Positions 27,887 to 37,249 are shown, counted from the first letter of the stretch. The stretch: DNA of 64,000 nucleotides from Polaribacter sp. BM10 (GCF_002005425.1 NZ_CP019704.1:1818001-1882000); one strand, 5' to 3'. Notes: generated by a model not told the origin, from the sequence alone. Numbers and translations: made by a program.

Positions 27887-29737
27887 ATGCGAAAGTTTTA
27901 CTTTATACTAATATTATTAACTCATAATAATATTCATTGCCAACAAAAGCAAAAGATAGACAGCATTTTAGAATTAAAAAATAACATTTCAAATGAAAAT
28001 TTTTTAAAATTGGTGTTTGATTTAAACTTTGAACAAGCTGTTTTAAATCCTAAGAAACTTTTAAAACTATCAAAAAAAGCAACAGATATAGCATTATCTA
28101 CTAAAAATAATAATTTAATTGCTAAATCTTACAGATTACAATCATTAGCATATCACTACACCTCTAGTTATGATTTATCTATCGAAAATACAATAAAAGC
28201 AGCAAACATATTTGAAAAGAATAATGATGTAAATAATTATGCTTTTTCTTACATCGAACTTGGTTGGAGATTAAAGTATATAGACTTAAATAAAGCTTTA
28301 AAATACATGAATAAAGGTATTTTAACTTTAGAGGAAAAAAATCCTAAATCAGAAAATCTAGTAGAAGGTTATAATAATTATGGTACTTTAAAAACATTAA
28401 ATAAAGAAATAGATAGCGCTTTATATTTCCATAAAAAATCTTTAAAGCTGGCAAAATTAATTAAAGACAAAATTGGTATCCCCTTTGCTTTTTCAAACAT
28501 TGCTAATGTTTATTTAAAACAGAGCAAATATGTAATAGCTAAAAAATATCTAGATTCAGCATTTAATATTAGAAAAAAAAGAAACGATGTTTATGGCATT
28601 ACAGATTCATATTTGTATTATGGTGATTTATATTATCAAAAAAAAGAATTTCAAAATGCAATAATAAACTTCGAAAAAGGGCTAACGATTTCGAGTAATA
28701 ACAACTACTTTCCTCTTAAAAAATATGCATTAAAGTTACTTCACAAATCTTACGATTCTTTAAATGACTTTAGAAATTCTTTAAAATATTTTAAAGAATT
28801 CACTCAAATGAAAGACTCTATTAATAATGTTTCCAAAGCAAACAAAATTAATGAGTTGCAAATTAAATTTGAAACTGCTAAAAAAGAAAAAGAGATTGTA
28901 AAACAAAAAGAAGAACTTTTAGAAAAAGAATTAGCTCTAAAAAACAGAAACTTATATGCAATTCTTTTGGCATCTGCATTTATAATTTTAGCGATTATTT
29001 TTTACGCTGTTTACAAAAGAAATCAATTAAAAAAGAACCAATTACAAAAAGAAATAGATTTAAAAGATGCATTATCTAAAATAAAAACACAAAACAGATT
29101 ACAAGAACAACGTTTGCGTATTTCTAGAGATTTACATGATAATATTGGCTCTCAACTTACATTTATTATATCATCTATAGACAATTTAAAATACATTTCT
29201 AAAGATGCAAATCAAAAACTAAAAGACAAATTATCGACTATTAGTTCTTTTACAGGTGATACAATTCATCAATTAAGAGACACTATTTGGGCAATGAATA
29301 AAAGTGAAATTAATGCGGAAGATCTGCATGCCAGAATTCTATCTTTTATAGAAAAAGCAAAAATCGCAACAAAAAACATAGAGTTTTCTGTAGATTTTAA
29401 CATCGATAAAAGTGAAGCTTTTACCTCTTTAGAAGGCATGAATTTATTTAGGGTGATACAAGAAGCACTTAACAATGCAATAAAATATGCAAACGCTTCT
29501 AAAATTGAAATTAAACTCGATAAAAAACAAAATACTTTTGAGATTTCTGTAATCGATAACGGAATTGGTTTCGATGTAAATACAGTAAATTTAGGCAGTG
29601 GCTTAAGTAACATAGAAAAAAGAATAAGCGAAATTGGTGGAAAAATCGAAATTATTTCCAAACTAAATTCTGGTACAGAAATTAAGGCTTTAATTCAAAA
29701 AACACGCCAAATGATTTATAAGAAACATGTTATTTAA
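27887..29737 (+). CDS. TPR-containing sensor histidine kinase
   Basis: The 616-aa kinase has a signal peptide, an N-terminal sensor region of TPR repeats (~45-320), a helical segment and a membrane helix (~355-376). The cytoplasmic part has a NarX-type dimerisation domain (phosphoacceptor H417 in RDLHDNIGSQL) and an ATPase domain with QEALNNAIKYA (~525), DNGIGF (~557) and GSGLSNI (~571). Such kinases in Bacteroidota pair with NarL-type regulators, and one lies 30 bases downstream. The signal sensed by the TPR part is unknown. Confidence 0.93.
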   Translation: MRKFYFILILLTHNNIHCQQKQKIDSILELKNNISNENFLKLVFDLNFEQAVLNPKKLLKLSKKATDIALSTKNNNLIAKSYRLQSLAYHYTSSYDLSIENTIKAANIFEKNNDVNNYAFSYIELGWRLKYIDLNKALKYMNKGILTLEEKNPKSENLVEGYNNYGTLKTLNKEIDSALYFHKKSLKLAKLIKDKIGIPFAFSNIANVYLKQSKYVIAKKYLDSAFNIRKKRNDVYGITDSYLYYGDLYYQKKEFQNAIINFEKGLTISSNNNYFPLKKYALKLLHKSYDSLNDFRNSLKYFKEFTQMKDSINNVSKANKINELQIKFETAKKEKEIVKQKEELLEKELALKNRNLYAILLASAFIILAIIFYAVYKRNQLKKNQLQKEIDLKDALSKIKTQNRLQEQRLRISRDLHDNIGSQLTFIISSIDNLKYISKDANQKLKDKLSTISSFTGDTIHQLRDTIWAMNKSEINAEDLHARILSFIEKAKIATKNIEFSVDFNIDKSEAFTSLEGMNLFRVIQEALNNAIKYANASKIEIKLDKKQNTFEISVIDNGIGFDVNTVNLGSGLSNIEKRISEIGGKIEIISKLNSGTEIKALIQKTRQMIYKKHVI

Positions 29738-29767
29738 ATATATTTTACATCGATAATAAAATAAACT

Positions 29768-30421
29768 ATGAGTTTAAAGGTCTGTATTGTAGAAGACAAT
29801 TATTTTTTAACAAAAGCAATTAAAGTAAAACTATCTTTTTTTGATGATATTACTGTAAAATTTGATGCCAAAAATGGTGCTGAATTAATTGATAAATTAG
29901 AAGAAAATCATAACATAGATGTTATTTTAATGGATATTCAAATGCCAGAAATAAATGGTATAAAAGCAACTGAACTGGTTAAAAACAAATATCCTCAGAT
30001 AAAAATAATTATGCTAACCGTTTTAGATGATGATGATTATATTTTTAAAGCAATAAAATCGGGTGCAAACGGCTATTTGTTAAAAGAAACAAAACCAGAA
30101 ATCTTACACAAAAGTATTGTAGAAGTGATTAAAGGTGGCGCACCAATGACACCAAGTATAGCTTTAAAAACATTAAATTTATTAAGAAATACAAGTTTAC
30201 CTGAACCTAAAAATATCGCTAACAAAAATTATAAATTATCTAAAAGAGAAATAGAAATTTTAGTGCAACTTAGTAAAGGTTTAAATTATAATTTAATAGC
30301 AGACAATTTAATTATTTCTCCAGCAACAGTAAGAAAACATATCGAAAACATATACAAGAAACTACAAGTACATAGCAAAGTAGAAGCTGTTTTAAAAGCA
30401 CAAAAAAGAAACTTAATTTAG
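29768..30421 (+). CDS. NarL/LuxR-type response regulator
   Basis: The 217-aa product has a receiver domain with phosphoacceptor D56 (LMDIQMPEING), acidic pair ED at 9-10 and conserved Thr and Lys (MLTV and LLKE). A C-terminal LuxR helix-turn-helix (~157-213, LSKREIEILVQLSKGLNYNL and SPATVRKHIENIYKKL) follows. It is the probable partner of the TPR kinase upstream. The regulon is unknown; the adjacent membrane gene at 30473 is a candidate. Confidence 0.95.
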   Translation: MSLKVCIVEDNYFLTKAIKVKLSFFDDITVKFDAKNGAELIDKLEENHNIDVILMDIQMPEINGIKATELVKNKYPQIKIIMLTVLDDDDYIFKAIKSGANGYLLKETKPEILHKSIVEVIKGGAPMTPSIALKTLNLLRNTSLPEPKNIANKNYKLSKREIEILVQLSKGLNYNLIADNLIISPATVRKHIENIYKKLQVHSKVEAVLKAQKRNLI

Positions 30422-30472
30422 TACATTAATATTTTGTACCTTTAAATCTTAGGTAAAATAATTACTAAAAGC

Positions 30473-30859
30473 ATGATTAGAAAAATTATTACAGGTTTAG
30501 TTTCTGGTGCTCTGGTTGGTATTTTTGTTTCTGCAATTATACAACCAACTACAAGCGAATTAATAGAATTATTTTTAACTAAGATTACCGCCACAGCGAT
30601 AATTACGGGTGGTTTGGGCGGAATTTATGCACACTTATCTAAATCTAAATTACAAGTCTTTTTTGTATTAATTCTAATAGGTATTATTACTTTCGTTTTA
30701 AAACGCTTAATTACCGGTCAAAACTTAGATGCTTTAACTATGGGAGCATTTGTAGGTGCAATGCTTGGTGGTATTTTTGCAATTATTAGAAAAATAAAAC
30801 ACACTTACATAATTTACTTGAAATTACGTAAGCGTAGAAGAAAAGGGTTTGGCAAATAG
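30473..30859 (+). CDS. Small glycine-rich membrane protein
   Basis: The 128-aa product has about four membrane helices with glycine-rich packing (GLVSGALVGIFVSAI, TGGLGGIYAHL, GAFVGAMLGGIFAII) and a strongly basic C-terminus (RKRRRKGFGK). I recognise no family. It lies 51 bases after the response regulator and converges with the rhodanese gene four bases away. Confidence 0.65.
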   Translation: MIRKIITGLVSGALVGIFVSAIIQPTTSELIELFLTKITATAIITGGLGGIYAHLSKSKLQVFFVLILIGIITFVLKRLITGQNLDALTMGAFVGAMLGGIFAIIRKIKHTYIIYLKLRKRRRKGFGK

Positions 30860-30863
30860 GTTT

Positions 30864-31172
30864 TTATAGCTCTTTTGCTACATTTTGCCAAGGTCCGCCA
30901 TTTATAACATCAACTCCGTTTTGAGCTAAAAACTGAGCAGCTTGCCCACTTCTACCTCCACTTCTACAAACTGTAATTACAGGTTTGTTCCAAGATTTTA
31001 TTTGTTCTATTTCTAACGGAATTAAATTTAAAACAATGTGCTTAGAAGACTCTATATGTCCTTCATTCCATTCTTCTAAAGTTCTAACATCTAAAATTAC
31101 GGCATCGTTTTGTAAGTATTCTTTAATTTCTGCACTCATATCATTTCTTTTAAACATGCTAAATAAGCCCAT
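30864..31172 (-). CDS. Rhodanese-like domain protein
   Basis: The 102-aa product is a single rhodanese domain: DVRTLEEWNEGHI (28-40) and the active-site loop CRSGGRS with catalytic C69. It lacks a signal peptide. A small single-domain rhodanese usually transfers sulfane sulfur to cyanide or acceptor proteins, or acts in redox control. It lies 18 bases downstream of the aromatic hydroxylase gene and is likely co-transcribed with it. Confidence 0.93.
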   Translation of the reverse strand: MGLFSMFKRNDMSAEIKEYLQNDAVILDVRTLEEWNEGHIESSKHIVLNLIPLEIEQIKSWNKPVITVCRSGGRSGQAAQFLAQNGVDVINGGPWQNVAKEL

Positions 31173-31190
31173 GTTATGTTGTTATTTTGA

Positions 31191-32927
31191 TTAATGACAC
31201 AAAGCTAAACCATTTTCTATCAATTTTGTGTAACTATTATTACTTTTTAAAACATCTAAAGATTTTAGAATCTTTTCTTGAATATCTAATTTATATGTTT
31301 TTGCTAATTCATATAGCTCTAAAAGCAATAACCAATCATTTTTGTAATTATTTAAAAGGTCATTATAAATAGATTCAATTTTTTGTTCTGTTACATTTTT
31401 TGTATTTCTAATTTCTCTAACACGATCGTATAAACCATATAATCTTTTCTGATTATCAGAATACTTAATTTTATGTGTTTTTGTTTTAGAAACTTCACTT
31501 GTATCTTCAAAAGAATTGATATCTGCTGCACCAGCATAAGCCGATACAACTTCTTTACCAACAGCCATGTCGTAAACACCCCATTCTGGTTGAAATAAAA
31601 CCTTATCATTATGGGTAACTGTACAGTTTTCAAAAGAAATTATTAATATTTTTCCTTTTAAATCTCTTGTACCTGTAATTACATTTCCTATTACTTTTAA
31701 ACCGCCTTCAAACTCTAAAGTAATTGTTTTACCTTCATAGATTTGGTAAGCTTCTAAATCTCTAGGACTCATATTTTCGATAGGAATATTAATTCCTTTT
31801 AACTTACCTATTGGGCTACCAAAACCATCTGCATGCGTTTCGATACCATGACCAATCAACTCTTTATCTCTGTTAGACAAAGCAGTTGGCCCTGTTGTTT
31901 GAAAATAAATTGGCTTGTTATTTTCGTCTGCAATAACATTTGTAAAAACACCAGATATTTGAATACCCGTACTAAGTTCAATCGTTCCAAGGTTTTTAGA
32001 TTCTATCAATTTTCTTAAACCAGATAAACCTCCTTTTCTAATTGCCATCTTATTGGCAAATTGTTCTAAAACTAAACTTAAATGAGCAAAATCTGGAGTT
32101 ACAAAAAGTTGTGGCTGTGGTTTTGTAATATCAAAATTAATATTAGCAGCTTCTATAGAATATGGTTTTTTAACCACTTCTTCTTTCATACACCATGCAC
32201 TTTCACCTATAGAAGAAAGTAAACCAGCTCCATAAATTTTAGGATTTTCTAAAGATCCAATCAATCCGTACTCAACAGTCCACCAGTGTAAGTTTCTTAT
32301 CTGTGCCATTTCAGATAATTCACCCATATTTTCTTGCAGATACTCTACTTTTTCTTGCGCCTCTGTAATTTCTTTTTCTGTAGAATTTGGATCTTCTTTC
32401 AAAATAGACAACAAACGAATTGCTTCATACATTTCATAATCTTTAGCAGAAGAAATTGCTTTGCATCCTATCTCTCCAAATCTTCTTAAATACTCAGCAT
32501 ATTCTGGATTTGCAATTATTGGAGCATGACCAGCTGCTTCATGAATAATATCTGGCGCAGGCGTATATTCTATATGATTTATAGTTCTCATGTCTGATGC
32601 AATTACCAAAACATTGTATGCCTGAAATTCCATAAAAGCATTTGGCGGAATAAATCCGTCTACAGAAACTGCAGCCCAACCAATATCTTTTAAAATACGA
32701 TTCATACCTTCCATGTGTGGTATAACTTCTGTAGAAATTCCTGTTTTATCTAAACCTTTTATGTAAGAATTATGTGCAACTTTACTTAAATAATCAACAT
32801 TAATTCTCATTACATAGCGCCAAACGGCTTGGTTCTGTGCTGTATATTCTTCATAAGGCTGCTTAACTACAAACTTATGTAAGTGTTTTGGTAACTTTTT
32901 TGTGACATCATTCAATTGAAACTGCAT
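31191..32927 (-). CDS. Aromatic amino acid hydroxylase with C-terminal extension
   Basis: The iron- and pterin-dependent hydroxylase domain (residues ~1-300) has the metal ligands H129 and H134 (HEAAGHAP) and E219 (WWTVEYGLIG), so it should be active, most likely on phenylalanine. Ordinary bacterial phenylalanine hydroxylases are about 260-300 aa. This one is 578 aa, with ~280 extra residues of mixed strands (IVNPEDG-type repeats, VIGTRDLKGKILIISFENC) and helices after residue 300. I recognise no known domain there. Long versions are usual in flavobacteria. The rhodanese gene follows it. Confidence 0.9.
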   Translation of the reverse strand: MQFQLNDVTKKLPKHLHKFVVKQPYEEYTAQNQAVWRYVMRINVDYLSKVAHNSYIKGLDKTGISTEVIPHMEGMNRILKDIGWAAVSVDGFIPPNAFMEFQAYNVLVIASDMRTINHIEYTPAPDIIHEAAGHAPIIANPEYAEYLRRFGEIGCKAISSAKDYEMYEAIRLLSILKEDPNSTEKEITEAQEKVEYLQENMGELSEMAQIRNLHWWTVEYGLIGSLENPKIYGAGLLSSIGESAWCMKEEVVKKPYSIEAANINFDITKPQPQLFVTPDFAHLSLVLEQFANKMAIRKGGLSGLRKLIESKNLGTIELSTGIQISGVFTNVIADENNKPIYFQTTGPTALSNRDKELIGHGIETHADGFGSPIGKLKGINIPIENMSPRDLEAYQIYEGKTITLEFEGGLKVIGNVITGTRDLKGKILIISFENCTVTHNDKVLFQPEWGVYDMAVGKEVVSAYAGAADINSFEDTSEVSKTKTHKIKYSDNQKRLYGLYDRVREIRNTKNVTEQKIESIYNDLLNNYKNDWLLLLELYELAKTYKLDIQEKILKSLDVLKSNNSYTKLIENGLALCH

Positions 32928-32954
32928 ATTCTTCTATTTATTGAATTATTCTTA

Positions 32955-32962
32955 CAAAATTA
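32955..32962 (-). promoter_or_regulatory. -7 promoter box of the aromatic hydroxylase gene
   Basis: The minus strand reads TAATTTTG, 27 bases before the start codon. Confidence 0.55.
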
Positions 32963-33059
32963 CGGATTAAAATAGTAATTCTTTATTTCTATTTCATGAA
33001 AATTTCTTTTTTTAATCTGAATAATATTACAATTGAAAAAAAGCAAGAATAATACTAGT

Positions 33060-33088
33060 AGTTTTACGGTATCGGTTTCGTAAAAACT
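33060..33088. promoter_or_regulatory. Imperfect inverted repeat between divergent genes
   Basis: AGTTTTACG (33060-33068) pairs with CGTAAAAACT (33079-33088) apart from one extra A, around a 10-base centre. It lies between the hydroxylase gene and gpmI and could be an operator. Confidence 0.35.
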
Positions 33089-33138
33089 TAATAAGAAGAC
33101 AAAAAACTTTCTTATTTTTACTGTATAATTTTAGAAAA

Positions 33139-34656
33139 ATGAACAAGAAAGTAATCTTAATGATTTTAGATGGTTGGGGTATAACTCAAGACCCAAAAGT
33201 ATCTGCAATATACAACGCAAAAACACCTTATATTAATAGTTTGTATGACAAATATCCGCATGCAGAATTAAGAACAGACGGTTTGCATGTTGGTTTGCCA
33301 GAAGGTCAAATGGGTAATTCTGAAGTTGGACATATGAATTTGGGTGCAGGTAGAATTGTTTATCAAAATTTAGCTAGAATTAACAAAGCTGTAGAAGAAA
33401 AAACTTTAGGTAAAGAAAAAGTGCTTGTAGACACTTTTAACTTTGCAAAAGAAAATAATAAAGACGTGCATTTACTTGGTTTGGTTTCTAACGGAGGAAT
33501 TCATGCACATATTAATCATTTAAAAGGAATTTTAGATGTCGCTAAAGAAAATCAAGTAGAAAATGTCTACTTACATGCATTTACAGATGGTAGAGATTGT
33601 GATCCTAAATCGGGTACGTTTTTTATAAATGATATTCAAGAATACATGAAAGAAAGTACAGGAGAATTGGCTTCTGTAACTGGGCGTTATTATGCTATGG
33701 ATAGAGACAACAGATGGGAACGTGTAAAAGAAGCTTATGATGGTGTTGTAAACGGAATTGGTAAAAAAACAACAGATGTTCTTGCTGAAATGAATGCAAA
33801 TTATGAGGCTGGTATTACAGATGAATTTCATACACCAATAATTGCTACAGATAATACCGGTAATCCGAAAACAAAAATTAAAGAAGGTGATGTTGTCTTG
33901 TTTTTTAACTATAGAACAGATCGAGGAAGAGAATTAACAAATGCGCTGTCGCAGAATGATTTTCCGGAATTCGGAATGAAAAAATTAGACTTATACTATA
34001 CAACCATTACTTTATATGACGAAAGCTTTAAAGGAATAAATGTAATTTATAATAACGATAATATTAAAAATACGTTGGGTGAAGTTTTGTCTAAAGCTGG
34101 TAAAAAACAAATTAGAATTGCCGAAACAGAAAAGTATCCGCATGTAACTTTTTTCTTTTCTGGTGGCCAAGAAGCTCCTTTTAAAGGTGAGACTAGAATT
34201 TTAAGAAACTCACCTAAAGTAGCTACTTACGATTTAAAACCAGAAATGTCTGCTTATGAACTAAAAGATGCTTTGTGTGAAGATTTAGAAAAAGGTGAAG
34301 TAGATTTTGTTTGTTTAAATTTTGCAAACGGAGATATGGTTGGCCATACAGGTATTATGGAAGCAGCAATAAAAGCTTGTGAGGCTGTAGATGCTTGTGC
34401 AAAAGAAGTTATAGAAACTGGTTTAGAAAATGATTATTCTATTTTATTAATTGCAGATCATGGTAATTGTGAAACAATGATGAACCCTGACGGTTCACCT
34501 CACACAGCGCACACTACAAACCCTGTACCTTTTGTTTTAATTGATAAAGAGATAAAGTCTATAAAAAGCGGTATATTGGGAGACATAGCACCTACAATTT
34601 TAGAATTAATGGGTGTAGCACAACCAGAAGAAATGACACAAAACTCTCTATTATAG
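33139..34656 (+). CDS. gpmI: 2,3-bisphosphoglycerate-independent phosphoglycerate mutase
   Basis: GpmI interconverts 3- and 2-phosphoglycerate in glycolysis and gluconeogenesis using two manganese ions. The 505-aa product has metal ligand D11 (ILDGWG), the phosphorylated S61 in QMGNSEVGHMNLG, substrate-binding TDGRDCDP and RYYAMDRDNRWER, and later ligands in NFANGDMVGHTG and IADHGNCE. The length is normal. It has no close partner upstream. A thioredoxin-like lipoprotein gene starts 17 bases downstream. Confidence 0.98.
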   Translation: MNKKVILMILDGWGITQDPKVSAIYNAKTPYINSLYDKYPHAELRTDGLHVGLPEGQMGNSEVGHMNLGAGRIVYQNLARINKAVEEKTLGKEKVLVDTFNFAKENNKDVHLLGLVSNGGIHAHINHLKGILDVAKENQVENVYLHAFTDGRDCDPKSGTFFINDIQEYMKESTGELASVTGRYYAMDRDNRWERVKEAYDGVVNGIGKKTTDVLAEMNANYEAGITDEFHTPIIATDNTGNPKTKIKEGDVVLFFNYRTDRGRELTNALSQNDFPEFGMKKLDLYYTTITLYDESFKGINVIYNNDNIKNTLGEVLSKAGKKQIRIAETEKYPHVTFFFSGGQEAPFKGETRILRNSPKVATYDLKPEMSAYELKDALCEDLEKGEVDFVCLNFANGDMVGHTGIMEAAIKACEAVDACAKEVIETGLENDYSILLIADHGNCETMMNPDGSPHTAHTTNPVPFVLIDKEIKSIKSGILGDIAPTILELMGVAQPEEMTQNSLL

Positions 34657-34673
34657 AATCGTAAACAAATACA

Positions 34674-35204
34674 ATGAAAAAAATTTTACTCTTATTTTTT
34701 GTAATTGCATTAAGTTCTTGCAGTGTACAACAAGAAATTACAGCTAAAAAAAACAATAAAGGCAATTTAATTGGCTTTGCAGACAAAGAATCTTTCAACC
34801 AAGCACCATACAGTACTTGGTTTACAAAAAATTATGAGTCTTATAGACCAGACGCAGCAACAATAGAAGCTTTAAGAAGTGCTTTAAAAGGATATAAAAT
34901 TAAAGGTTTTATGGGTACTTGGTGTGGCGATAGTAAAAGAGAAACACCGCGTTTTTTTAAAATACTAGAAATGGCAAATTTCAACCTTAAAAATGTAGAG
35001 CTTATCACCGTTAATCGTTCTAAAAGAACACCAGACAATTTACAAGAAGGCTTTAATATTATAAGAGTACCAACATTTATTTTTTATAAAAATGATAAAG
35101 AGGTTGGGCGTTATGTAGAATATGCAAGACAAACTCTAGAAAAAGATATTCTTAAAATAGTTACAAATAAGCCTTATAAACATTCTTACGACAGAAGTAA
35201 ATAA
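34674..35204 (+). CDS. Thioredoxin-fold lipoprotein with single active-site cysteine
   Basis: The 176-aa product has a lipoprotein signal peptide (cysteine in SSCSVQQ) and a thioredoxin-like fold: GFMGTWCGDSKRETPRF near 77-93 and the cis-proline turn VPTFIFYK near 125-132. The active site reads WCGDS where CxxC would be expected, so it cannot cycle as a dithiol. It may act as an isomerase-like or monothiol protein. It is co-transcribed with gpmI and the hydrolase gene that follows directly. Confidence 0.85.
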   Translation: MKKILLLFFVIALSSCSVQQEITAKKNNKGNLIGFADKESFNQAPYSTWFTKNYESYRPDAATIEALRSALKGYKIKGFMGTWCGDSKRETPRFFKILEMANFNLKNVELITVNRSKRTPDNLQEGFNIIRVPTFIFYKNDKEVGRYVEYARQTLEKDILKIVTNKPYKHSYDRSK

Positions 35205-35603
35205 ATGAAAAACAATAATTTAATTATTGCTGTAGATTTTGACGGTACAATTGTAGAAGACGGTTATCCTAAAATAGGAAAAACACAACTTTTTGCTTTC
35301 GAAACCTTAAGAAAACTTCAAGCAGAAGGTTTTAGGTTAATCTTATGGACATATAGAAGTGGCTCTAGATTAACTGAAGCTGTGGCTTTTTGTAAAGAAA
35401 ACGGAATTGAATTTTATGCTGTTAACAAAAGTTATCCAGAAGAAATTTATGATGAAAAATACAGTAGAAAAATTAACGCAGATATATTTATAGACGATAG
35501 AAATGTGGGTGGTTTTATTGGTTGGACACAAGTTTACAAGCAAATTTTTAACCACGAACCAGAACCTAAAAAGAAAAAAGGTTTTTTCTCTTTTTTCAAA
35601 TAA
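35205..35603 (+). CDS. HAD-superfamily-like hydrolase
   Basis: The 132-aa product has the HAD motif I VDFDGT with D11 and D13, motif II-like ILWTYRSG (~45-52) and motif IV-like IFIDDRNVGG. It resembles the small BT0820-type phosphatase-like family of Bacteroidota, which may process nucleotides or small phosphates. It begins at the base following the stop codon of the thioredoxin-like gene. The C-terminal tail is Lys/Phe-rich. The substrate is unknown. Confidence 0.8.
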   Translation: MKNNNLIIAVDFDGTIVEDGYPKIGKTQLFAFETLRKLQAEGFRLILWTYRSGSRLTEAVAFCKENGIEFYAVNKSYPEEIYDEKYSRKINADIFIDDRNVGGFIGWTQVYKQIFNHEPEPKKKKGFFSFFK

Positions 35604-35635
35604 CAAAATCAGCCTACAAATTACTTAAATTATAC

Positions 35636-35643
35636 TAACTTTG
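35636..35643 (+). promoter_or_regulatory. -7 promoter box of map
   Basis: TAACTTTG lies 18 bases before the ATG at 35662, overlapping the upstream frame extension that begins at 35641. Confidence 0.6.
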
Positions 35644-35661
35644 TGGTTCAATTTTTTTAAC

Positions 35662-36465
35662 ATGATAAAGATTAAAACCAAAGAAGAAATAGAAATTATG
35701 CGCGAAAGTGCATTAGTAGTTTCTAAAACATTAGGTATGCTTGCCAAAGAAGTTAAGCCTGGTGTTTCAACTTTATATTTAGATAAATTAGCAGAAGAAT
35801 TTATTAGAGCAGAAGGTGCTATTCCTGGTTTTTTAGGATTATACGATTTTCCGAACACGCTTTGTATGAGTCCGAACTCTCAAGTAGTTCATGGTATTCC
35901 AAATAAAGATCCTTTAAAAGAAGGCGATATTATTTCTATAGATTGTGGTGCAATTAAAAATGGATTTTATGGCGATCATGCATACACTTTTGCTGTAGGC
36001 GAAATAGAACCAGCAACCAAAAAACTTTTAGACGTAACTAGAGAAAGTTTGTATGTTGGTATAAGAGAATTTAAAGTTGGTAACAGAGTTGGCGATGTTG
36101 GTTATGCGATTCAGAAATTTACTGAAGACCATGGTTATGGTGTTGTTAGAGAACTTGTTGGTCATGGTTTGGGTAGAGAAATGCACGAAGACCCAGAAAT
36201 GCCAAATTACGGAAAAAGAGGACGAGGGAAAAAGTTTGTAGAAGGAATGGTCGTAGCCATAGAACCAATGACAAATTTAGGAACCCAAAAGATAAGACAA
36301 CATTCTGATGGTTGGACAATTACTACTTTAGATGACAAACCATCTGCTCATTTTGAACACGATGTTGCAATTCTAAACGGAAAACCAGAATTGCTTTCTA
36401 CATTTAAATATGTACACGAAGCTTTAGGAATTGAAACTACAGAAGAAGACGAATTTAGACAGTAA
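35662..36465 (+). CDS. map: Type I methionine aminopeptidase
   Basis: Map removes the initiator methionine from nascent proteins. From the ATG at 35662 the product is 267 aa, normal for type I. Dinuclear-metal and substrate residues are in HGIPN, DCGAIKNGFYGDHAYTF, VGHGLGREMHEDPEMPNYG and AIEPM. The frame extends upstream to a TTG at 35641, but that region overlaps the -7 box, so I reject it. A methyltransferase gene starts ten bases after its stop codon. Confidence 0.97.
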   Translation: MIKIKTKEEIEIMRESALVVSKTLGMLAKEVKPGVSTLYLDKLAEEFIRAEGAIPGFLGLYDFPNTLCMSPNSQVVHGIPNKDPLKEGDIISIDCGAIKNGFYGDHAYTFAVGEIEPATKKLLDVTRESLYVGIREFKVGNRVGDVGYAIQKFTEDHGYGVVRELVGHGLGREMHEDPEMPNYGKRGRGKKFVEGMVVAIEPMTNLGTQKIRQHSDGWTITTLDDKPSAHFEHDVAILNGKPELLSTFKYVHEALGIETTEEDEFRQ

Positions 36466-36475
36466 ATAACCGTTA

Positions 36476-37243
36476 ATGTCTATATTTAAAACCATACTTA
36501 ACACCATACCTAGACCTTGGTTAATTAAAGCAAGCTATCTAGTTAGACCAACTATAGCTTGGTATTTAAAAGGTAATAATTTTACAGACCCTATTGATGG
36601 TAGAAGTTTTAAAAAATTTCTACCTTACGGATATGGAAACCAGAGAGAAAATGCGCTTTCTCCTTCTACACTTTCTCTAGAAAGACATCGCTTAATGTGG
36701 CTTTTTCTTAAGGATGAAACTAATTTCTTCACTTCTAAAGAAAAACTTAACGTATTACATATTGCACCTGAACAATGTTTTTTAGACATCTTTAGAAAAC
36801 AAGAAAATCTAAATTATTTAACATCAGACTTAGAATCTCCAATTGCCGATGTAAAAGCAGATATTTGTGATTTACCATTTAAAAATAACGAATTTGATGT
36901 CGTCTTTTGCAATCATGTTTTAGAACATATTACTGATGATACTAAAGCGATGCAAGAATTGTATCGAGTTTTAAAACCAGGTGGTTTTGGTATTTTTCAA
37001 ATTCCGCAAGATTTATCAAGAGAAAAAACTTTTGAAGACGATACTATAACAGACAAAAAAGAACGTGCAAAAATATTTGGTCAATATGATCATGTAAGAG
37101 TTTACGGAAGAGATTATTTTGATAAACTGCGTGCAATAGGTTTTAAGGTTGATGAAGTTGATTATACAAAAAAAATCGCTCCAGAAAAACTAGAACGATT
37201 TTGTTTAATGAAGAACGAAATTCTTCCTGTATGTTATAAATAA
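36476..37243 (+). CDS. Class I SAM-dependent methyltransferase
   Basis: The 255-aa product has a class I methyltransferase core: VLHIAPEQCF (motif I-like, ~95-104), SDLESPIADVKADICDLPF (~121-139), EFDVVFCNHVLEHI (~143-156) and LKPGGFGIFQIP. The first part (~1-70) is a hydrophobic and basic extension, so it may associate with a membrane. Its substrate is unknown. It follows map closely and is probably co-transcribed. Confidence 0.88.
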   Translation: MSIFKTILNTIPRPWLIKASYLVRPTIAWYLKGNNFTDPIDGRSFKKFLPYGYGNQRENALSPSTLSLERHRLMWLFLKDETNFFTSKEKLNVLHIAPEQCFLDIFRKQENLNYLTSDLESPIADVKADICDLPFKNNEFDVVFCNHVLEHITDDTKAMQELYRVLKPGGFGIFQIPQDLSREKTFEDDTITDKKERAKIFGQYDHVRVYGRDYFDKLRAIGFKVDEVDYTKKIAPEKLERFCLMKNEILPVCYK

Positions 37244-37249
37244 TTTAGA

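Noticed and set aside
35641..35661. Upstream extension of map from a TTG
   Set aside because: It overlaps the -7 box TAACTTTG; the ATG at 35662 matches the family start.
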